DNA of 64,000 nucleotides, from the NCBI GenBank assembly GCA_018398765.1, contig JAHBMJ010004464.1, positions 1-64,000 of the forward strand, read 5' to 3'. The notes below the pieces were generated by a model, which was given only the letters and a program-made list of their open reading frames with translations, was not told the DNA's origin and made no database searches. Positions 58,301-64,000 of the stretch are shown here, one piece after another. The DNA is from Chromera velia. Lineage: Eukaryota > Sar > Chromeraceae. How positions within the stretch are numbered: position 1 is the stretch's first letter; every line of letters starts with the position of its first letter. The position numbers were made by a program, and so were the translations under genes.

Positions 58301-60434
58301 GGACATTATGACAGGGGGAGGTGTGTTTGGAAGTGCCCTGCAGTCCCAACAAAAGAAATCAAAATCGTTCTTGAACGAACGCCGACAGGTCCCCTCTCTT
58401 CTTTTAGGAGCAGCAGGCAGGTCCCTGATGAGGAGATGCAAACAGAGAGACGACCTTCGGGTCATTCCAAATGTCTTCACAGGCTCTGGTTCAGCCTCTG
58501 CCTCTCTTACTGCTGTTACAGGAGGACCCACTACCGTGTCTCAACTTCCCGTATCCTCCTCCACTGGTTCAGGAGACAGACCAGACCGATTTCCCCGCAC
58601 AGCCAACTCCATTTTGTCTTCGTCTGACTCTGGGCGAACAGAAAGGTCTAACCTTCCGGCCGAGGGTCAGAAACGCTCCTCTCATTCCTCAACCAGACAA
58701 GAACAGAAGAAGAAAGAAAAAGCACAAAGGGGGAGAGAGGGAACATATGTAAGAGAAAAGGAAAAGGAGTTTCATTCTATTTCCATGCCTTCACATGGTC
58801 AGGGGTCCCTCTCTACTTCCCTCTTGTCTCTGAGTGCTCCCTCAGTCGTCCCCCCCCTTCGCAGTCTCGACCGAAGTCTCCGAAACCGAAACGAATCTTC
58901 TTCAGGAAGTCACCACAAGACTTCCAGTTCCTCCCTCCTTCAACAGTCCCGACTCAGCACGGACGAGAGTCACCAAGGGAAAGCAAAGGAACAGCCACCC
59001 AATGCCTCACGGCACACAGCCCCTCCTGACGCAAAGAGAAGGCAGAGACAGAATAAAGAACACCTCTACGGTCCTGCTGGTAGAGCACCCACATCAGATT
59101 ACCCATCATCCAAGTCACGGAACGCATCCGCCTCTTCCGGTGTGACAGGCCAATTTCTCTCTAGGTCCCTATCACTCCTCGAGCTTGCGGGGGGTCCCCC
59201 CTCTAGAGGTACCGAAGGGAATGGCCAGGGAGAAAGGCATTCAGAAGGTCTGCAGAGACTCTTGCCATCGATGTCGTACTCCGCCCTCATCTCTGACAAA
59301 GACAACGGTCAGAGAGGACGACTGAATGACCCGACCTGGGCAGCCGTTCGTGAATGGAGGGAACGTATTCATGAGGCAGAGGGAAGGCGTAGGATGGGTG
59401 GTGGCAAGACGGCACCCTCTACTGGCACCTCCTTGCTGCCACTCTCGCTTCCCCCCGCCCGGACGTCCCATGGGTTTCCCCCCTCTTCCTCGTCTTCTTC
59501 CTTCTCTTCTTCTCTTTTGGCATCACGAGGCCAGACTCAGCAGCAGAGAAGGAGACGAGAGAAAGAACGAGATAGTCAGCCGTCCAGAGGAGGTAATCGA
59601 GGAGGAAGAGGTCATTCGGAAGCCCTGCTAGGCTCTCCAGCCTTACAGCCGATTCTTGAGTCACTCCGAGCTGCCACGGCTGCAGTTGTGCACAGGCAGA
59701 GACATGGAGAGACGGGAGAACAAGAAGAAGGAGAAAAACATACCCTCAGTCGTTCCAAAGCAAAGACAGCCGAGGCATGTGTAAACACGGGAGCGAAAGA
59801 GAGTTCTGCTGTCCGACCAAATTCCCTTCATTTGACCAATACTGGGCGAGGAGAGCCTAGACATTCCTCAACGTCATCAGACATCCCCCCGCCTGGGTCT
59901 TCTCCGCAGCACGATCGAAGACAATCTGGACGTGATCACGTACCAAACCCACCCAGCAACAACTGTAGTGCTTCCGCCCCTACTGCTGTTGAAACTTCTG
60001 GTAGGTTTAGAGGTGAGGGTGCTCCTAGGAGCCCCCCCAGTGACACCGTGAGGGACGGCAAGCAAGCAGAGGATCCAGAGATCTCCCCCAAGGCAGTGAC
60101 TGTCCCTCAGGTTGACTTTTCTGCCTCCTCAGGCTTGTTGTTGACACGACAGAGGTCAGGGGTGTCGGAAGAGAAGGAGAGAAGCGGACACGTCGATCCA
60201 GAGAGTGGTGCTCAGCAAAGAGAAAGGGAAAGAGAAAGGGAAAGACAGAAAGAAGGTGGTGCTTCTCGTTCTCCTCAAGGCTCCTCGCACTCTGGAGAAG
60301 CGGCAGAAGCTCTCGTGAGTTTCCAGCCAATCAAAGGCCGAGCTAACTGTTTCATGTCGCCCCACTATCTGCAGTCAGCAATTGAGGGGCCGGCACCTTC
60401 GCAAAGCAAACGCGGTGAAGAAGATGACAAATGA
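49610..60434 (+). CDS. Giant protein of about 2,427 residues with a disordered tail, 14 exons, function unknown
   Basis: Exons: 49610-49700, 49735-49793, 49881-50636, 51015-51359, 51888-52256, 52483-52549, 52747-52832, 53138-53299, 53424-53506, 53835-53972, 54261-54530, 54921-55139, 55431-55812 and 56178-60434. Phases close throughout. The 51359/51888 boundaries are the least certain, and the 34-nt first intron is unusually short. Residues 1-1009 look folded: YFNLDQLNTFLYYRQKSF, VLYLRIDNTGRPWLMFP, a CPSC pair, LLRHLIWFRKCVVASFKAAK, and an IQ-motif-like basic helix (AQSRRRMFNVFRGGVDRW) that may bind calmodulin. Residues 1010-2427, all in the last exon, are Ser/Gln/Glu/Pro/Arg-rich and predicted to be disordered. 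Such layouts occur in ciliary or cytoskeletal proteins, but I recognise no family. Translation could instead begin at the Met codon made by the exon 1/2 join (MDQSILQRLLKQQ). Confidence 0.75.
49816..49842. repeat. TA microsatellite in an intron
   Basis: (TA)n of about 13 units in the second intron of the giant gene. Confidence 0.85.
54751..54788. other. Assembly gap of 38 N in an intron
   Basis: Lies between the exons at 54261-54530 and 54921-55139, so the coding model is unaffected. Confidence 0.95.
55222..55326. repeat. TTCC/TTTC/CT compound microsatellite in an intron
   Basis: (TTCC)n, (TTTC)n and a long (CT)n run in the intron before the exon at 55431. Confidence 0.85.
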
Positions 60435-60594
60435 GCACGTCAGGCAAGACGACGCCACTCTTTCTGATTGTATGACCCGAATTACGCAATGTTCTCGGGT
60501 TAAAGGTGTTTGTAAAAGCTCACATATGTAAATCTTATGGTTGGATACCTCAGAATCTCTTGACTTTTCAATAATATAAACGAATATCTTTTAG

Positions 60595-60633
<39 letters not shown>

Positions 60634-60859
60634 TGTGTGTATGTGTGTCTGTGTCTGTGTCTGTGTCTGTATCTATGTCTATATCTGTGTGTCGCGGTGT
60701 ATGAGAACATGTATCTTATGATATTTTGTATCAATTGTATTAATATTTATGAATTAATAGTCTGATTCTTTTAAAAATATGTAAAATAAGCGTGATCGAA
60801 CAAACACACTTAAAATATAAAGTTTTGTAAAGTCTGTATACCAATGATATACAATACAT
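60435..60859. other. 3' flank of the giant gene with a TG satellite
   Basis: No gene. A (TG)n tract with TATG and CTGTGT variants runs from about 60595 to 60700, then AT-rich sequence to the MITE. Confidence 0.6.
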
Positions 60860-61148
60860 TACACCAATTCTGTAGTGTTACGGTTACACAAAGTTGAATG
60901 TGTAACAATTACTCCTGACCTTCCCTTTGTTACAGACAAAAGTGTGTAACAATTAGTGTGCAATAATTCTAGACAAATCTACCGTCTCTCTCATGGTACC
61001 CCCCCTGCTCTCGTCTCTGCTCTTTTTACCCCTGCCTCCAGTGCTCAAAAGTTCTCCCTGCCGCGTTGCTGACGACACCATTACTCTAAAAGCAGTACTT
61101 TCAAACCGTCCTGAAGAAGAAGAAGAAGACAAAGATAAAACGCAGAAT

Positions 61149-61290
61149 TAATACACACTAAAGTGTGTAATAATGTATTCTTAAAAGTAATAGTTTGAAC
61201 TAATACACACTAAAGTATGTACTTAATGCATTCCTAAAAATGATAGTTTGAATTACTGCACATTAAAGTGTGTACTAATTCATTCATCAA
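61149..61290. repeat. Three tandem units of about 52-53 bp inside the MITE
   Basis: Units start at 61149, 61201 and 61254, each with a TAATACACACTAAAGTGTGT-like palindromic core (CACACTAAAGTGTG), progressively diverged. Confidence 0.8.
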
Positions 61291-61296
61291 AATTCT

Positions 61297-61531
61297 CTAG
61301 GCTCCCCACATAAAAAAAAGTAAAAAAGTAATTGCCTAAAATTGATTTTTGAGTTTCTTTTTTTCTTTTTTTTTCTTTCTAAACAACACTTGTGCATTGT
61401 GCAACACTCTTACAACACCCCAAACAACAGTTGTTCAGGTGTTGTTCTAGAAAATCAAAAAAAAAAAAAAAACTAATTTGGTTTTTAACTCAATTTTCTT
61501 TTTTTTCTTTCTTTTGATATGGGGAGCCTAG
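61297..61531. mobile_element. Second MITE nested in the first
   Basis: 235 bp with 15-bp terminal inverted repeats CTAGGCTCCCCA[C/T]AT. They are flanked by AAAATTCT (61289-61296) and AAAATTCC (61532-61539), an 8-bp duplication with one mismatch. The interior has long T and A runs and a palindromic AACAACACTTG...GGTGTTGTT stretch. The duplication size suggests a hAT-type mobiliser. Confidence 0.78.
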
Positions 61532-61620
61532 AAAATTCCCTAGCTTTAAATGTGTAATAAAACAATGTATGACAAAACATTTTGAAAAAAGTGATTGTGT
61601 AACCTTACAGGATTGGTGTA

Positions 61621-63877
61621 GTTCAATACACTAGCTAAAACGAATTCAAATCTTATTTAAACCATTAAAAGTTGAATAAATAATATCAATAAAATAAACT
61701 TATATAGCTTGTGCACCAACCACTGGCACATATAACACTTTATTTTATAAAAACAAAAAAAATATTGTTATTAGAACCAGCTCTCAGACCTAGTCTCAGA
61801 CATTTTTACTAGCATTTTCGATTATTAAGAACATGGGTAACTCAAATGATTTATACATGATAAACTGGGCTGGTCGAACTTCGTATCTGAGCCAAGCAGC
61901 CAGGTAAGACTAGAAGGAAATGGGCACCAAAGGGCCTAGAATGAACACTCACAGAGAGCTGATTGATTGAAGTTCTTGGTGCAAGAAGGTTCAAGACTGA
62001 GTTTGATTTTAGACCGGGTTCAGATTCTTCCAAGTCAGAAGTAACTGTTCAGTTCAGAGTGAGAATTGAATCTAAGGTTCAGAGAGAATCCTTTGAAGTT
62101 CAGAGCCGAATCCTTCGACGAGCTTGAAATCTCAATTCCCAAATCGCACTTCAATTTTATTTTTTTGTTTTAATCTGATTTTTCGGATTTTTCTGTTAGA
62201 TATGTTCATCCGATTTTCTGGACCCATCTGATTTTCCAGACGCGTCCGATTTTCTGGACACGTCCGATTTTCTAGACACGTCCGATTTTCCAGATGCGTC
62301 CAAGTTTCCAGATATGTCTAACGCCTGATCCAGCGGCCTTGATCATCTTTCCAAGTGGTCTCAAGTTATGATTTTGCGTGCAATATTTACTGTGTCTAGC
62401 ATGCTCCTAGGTATGCTCCGATTAAGCTTGAACTTGTTTGGATCCCGTTCCTGCAATTCTATATTTATTTATTTCTTTATGATTATAATCAATGTATTTA
62501 GTTCATTTCTTTTTCTTATCTCACTTCTTCTTTATTTCTAAAAATAATTATTCATTAAATCTTTCTAAATAAATCTATTTTCTTTAATTATTTTCTATCT
62601 TTCTTTTAGACTAAGTACTGTCTTTGTTTTTACTAGCTGATCAATAATTTAATTCATCTATATTTACTGAACTAATTTAATAATTTCCTTACTTTTAAAC
62701 TGAGCCATTAGCGATTTCCTCTATGTATTTCTAAGAGTCTAAAGTGCAACGGAACACGTCCCCCTTTCTTAAGACCGCAGTCCCCGGCGGTTTAAAATAA
62801 AAGTGCAATCAACAACTGGTCTGGTGATTCAAGAAACTTGACTAGGAAACTTGAACAACCTACTGGAATAAAGCACTTCATAATGATGAGAACATTGATC
62901 AACGCTAGCTGCATGCCAATCCACAGAGCAAAGCACTGTGACCACAAGGTAGGACAAGATTCATGCATGCAACCAAACTACCGGGGCAAAATTATGAAGC
63001 TGCAGCGCAATCCAAACAGAACAAAGATGCACCCCACTGAGCAGCCGCATCCAACAAGAGATCGGCACTGCAACGGAACATGCAACCGACAGAACATACG
63101 AAACGCAAAGCATACACAACGCTTCTTGAAACAACGAAACACACATCCCCCTTTCTTAAGCCTCTTTTGTAACGCCTTTGGCAGAAATCAGGATCAACGA
63201 CTTGCCTTTCTCTTTTTCCTTCTGACCAATCGTCGACGACCTTTCTTCAGGCCGAAAAGCTACTGACAAGACAAGAATTGGAAGAACTAACGACCGGAAA
63301 ATCTTTTCAACACACGAATGAGTAAGTCATCCACACTTTTTTACTTATTCTCTTTCCCATCTCACTCCCTCCATACGTACAAACACCCCACAACAGAATG
63401 CGAGAAAGGCAGAAGAAGAGAAGACGGAGACGGAGGAGACAAGGAAGACCAGTGAACAAGCAAACACATTGTCAAGATTCAAAACGAGCCGATTCATCCT
63501 TCCAATCTCCCTCTCCGTTGACATGGCTTGACACAAGCAAACCCCTTTCCCCCCCTAGAGCAGGAAGAGAAGAACGGATTCACCATTCAGTGACATTCAC
63601 TACTGCATAACAGCGGCAGCATCTCATGCTTCCGAAAGAGCAACAGAAGAGAACATGTCAAAACATGAAAAGAAAGAATAAAACTGTCCTTCAGGGCCCT
63701 CCCTCATCTACAGCAACCTCCTTATCATAAAAAAGACAGCATGACGGAGCAAAAGAAAGATGGTGAAAGAGAACAGGCGGGGAAAAGGAATCTGAAAAAA
63801 ACCACAACGATCAGAGAAATGATTAATCGCTCAGACCTCTCCTCCAAGGTTGCAGATCGTGTCGTTCTCGTAGATTT
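61621..63877. other. Mostly AT-rich spacer, then 3' flank of the right-edge gene
   Basis: No gene is recognised. GTTCAGAG-led units of about 22 bp recur three times at 62048-62120, an 18-bp array lies at 62207-62314, and a direct repeat ACAC[G/A]TCCCCCTTTCTTAAG occurs at about 62755 and 63142. Open frames at 62838-63610 lack family features. Confidence 0.45.
62207..62314. repeat. 18-bp tandem repeat, six units
   Basis: Units of the form CGTCCGATTTTCTGGACA, mildly diverged. Each holds TCCGATTTTC[T/C]AGA-like half-palindromes. Confidence 0.88.
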
Positions 63878-64000
63878 CACTCTCCAATCCCGGTGTGAAC
63901 GCTGGGCTTGAAAACGATCTTCTTGCCAGTCTTCTTGGCAATGTGGATCGAGGGCCTACTCATAGCAGGAGGAGCAGATGCGCTTGAGGCTGTGCTCTCT
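63878..64000 (-). CDS. C-terminal end of an unidentified protein (partial)
   Basis: On the minus strand an open frame enters from the right edge and ends in TGA at 63880-63878. The 40 readable residues are a Ser/Ala/Pro-rich run, then MSRPSIHIAKKTGKKIVFKP and SVHTGIGE. The basic alternating segment looks like a genuine folded C-terminus. No family is recognised. The start lies outside the window. Confidence 0.45.

Larger units (their letters stand above)
60860..61620. mobile_element. Non-autonomous MITE-like element (outer)
   Basis: The ends pair as imperfect inverted repeats: TACACCAAT[T/C]CTGTA and, a few bases on, GGTTACACAA on each side. The outermost TA could be a TA target duplication, as for Tc1/mariner or PIF types. 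There is no coding capacity. GTGTAACAATT motifs recur inside. It carries a tandem array (61149-61290) and a second inserted element (61297-61531). Confidence 0.7.

Noticed and set aside
56297-59631. Numerous alternative frames over the last exon of the giant gene
   Set aside because: They are shorter, low-complexity and overlap a single uninterrupted 1,419-codon frame that joins in phase with the upstream exons.
62838-63610. Plus-strand protein gene near the right edge
   Set aside because: The two open frames (142 and 70 codons) have no recognisable domain or splice links, and the region is likely the 3' flank of the minus-strand edge gene.
1-64000. tRNA, rRNA or other structured RNA genes
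   Set aside because: Reading both strands by eye, no cloverleaf with a GGTTCGAATCC-type arm or rRNA-like stretch was found; a covariance-model scan would be needed to exclude small RNAs.

Overview
The window is nuclear DNA from a eukaryote with spliced genes. Introns are GT-AG, from 34 nt to several hundred nt, and acceptors are usually ...TGCAG. Compact GC-rich genes alternate with AT-rich, repeat-filled spacers. Long coiled-coil and low-complexity proteins, many transposons, and the octamer TGCATGCA in the upstream regions (a motif bound by an ApiAP2 factor in Plasmodium) suggest an alveolate, most likely a chromerid such as Chromera. This is an inference; no marker gene settles it.

Layout. 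1-200: 3' end of a plus-strand gene. 672-6909: decayed Ty1/copia LTR element. 7885-9025: two-exon multipass membrane protein. 9602-14089: complete-ended hAT DNA transposon with perfect terminal inverted repeats, a perfect 8-bp target duplication and a multi-exon minus-strand transposase. 15463-24998 (minus): gene of at least 22 small exons for a coiled-coil protein with a CCDC177-like start. It is divergent from 25705-27184 (plus), a two-exon protein of unknown function. 27869-34267: decayed Ty3/gypsy element lying on the minus strand, with 5-bp target duplications. 34703-37381 (minus): membrane protein with EGF-like repeats. 39255-41351 (plus): Ulp1/SENP-type protease whose readable exons stop before the catalytic Asp and Cys. 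42207-43849 (minus): MYND zinc-finger protein crossed by a small assembly gap. 45014-49159 (minus): DEAD-box helicase of the DDX42 type. It is divergent from 49610-60434 (plus), a 14-exon gene for a protein of about 2,430 residues with a 1,418-residue disordered tail in one exon. 60860-61620: MITE-like element with a second MITE inside it. 63878-64000 (minus): 3' end of a gene that enters from the right.

How the genes relate. This is ordinary eukaryotic housekeeping and cytoskeletal content plus transposons, with no operon-like pathway. Two divergent pairs (24998/25705 and 49159/49610) share short promoters that contain TGCATGCA. The coiled-coil gene may be cytoskeletal or ciliary, the helicase belongs to splicing, the Ulp1-like gene to SUMO removal, and the EGF protein to the cell surface.

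Most notable points: both LTR pairs differ almost only by transitions; TGCATGCA occurs upstream of five of the best-supported genes; the hAT ends carry telomere-like TTAGG-type arrays; the SUMO-protease gene is incomplete; and splice sites in two genes sit inside small duplications. Exon structures were built by hand from splice signals and frame continuity. Junctions that did not close are stated in the entries.
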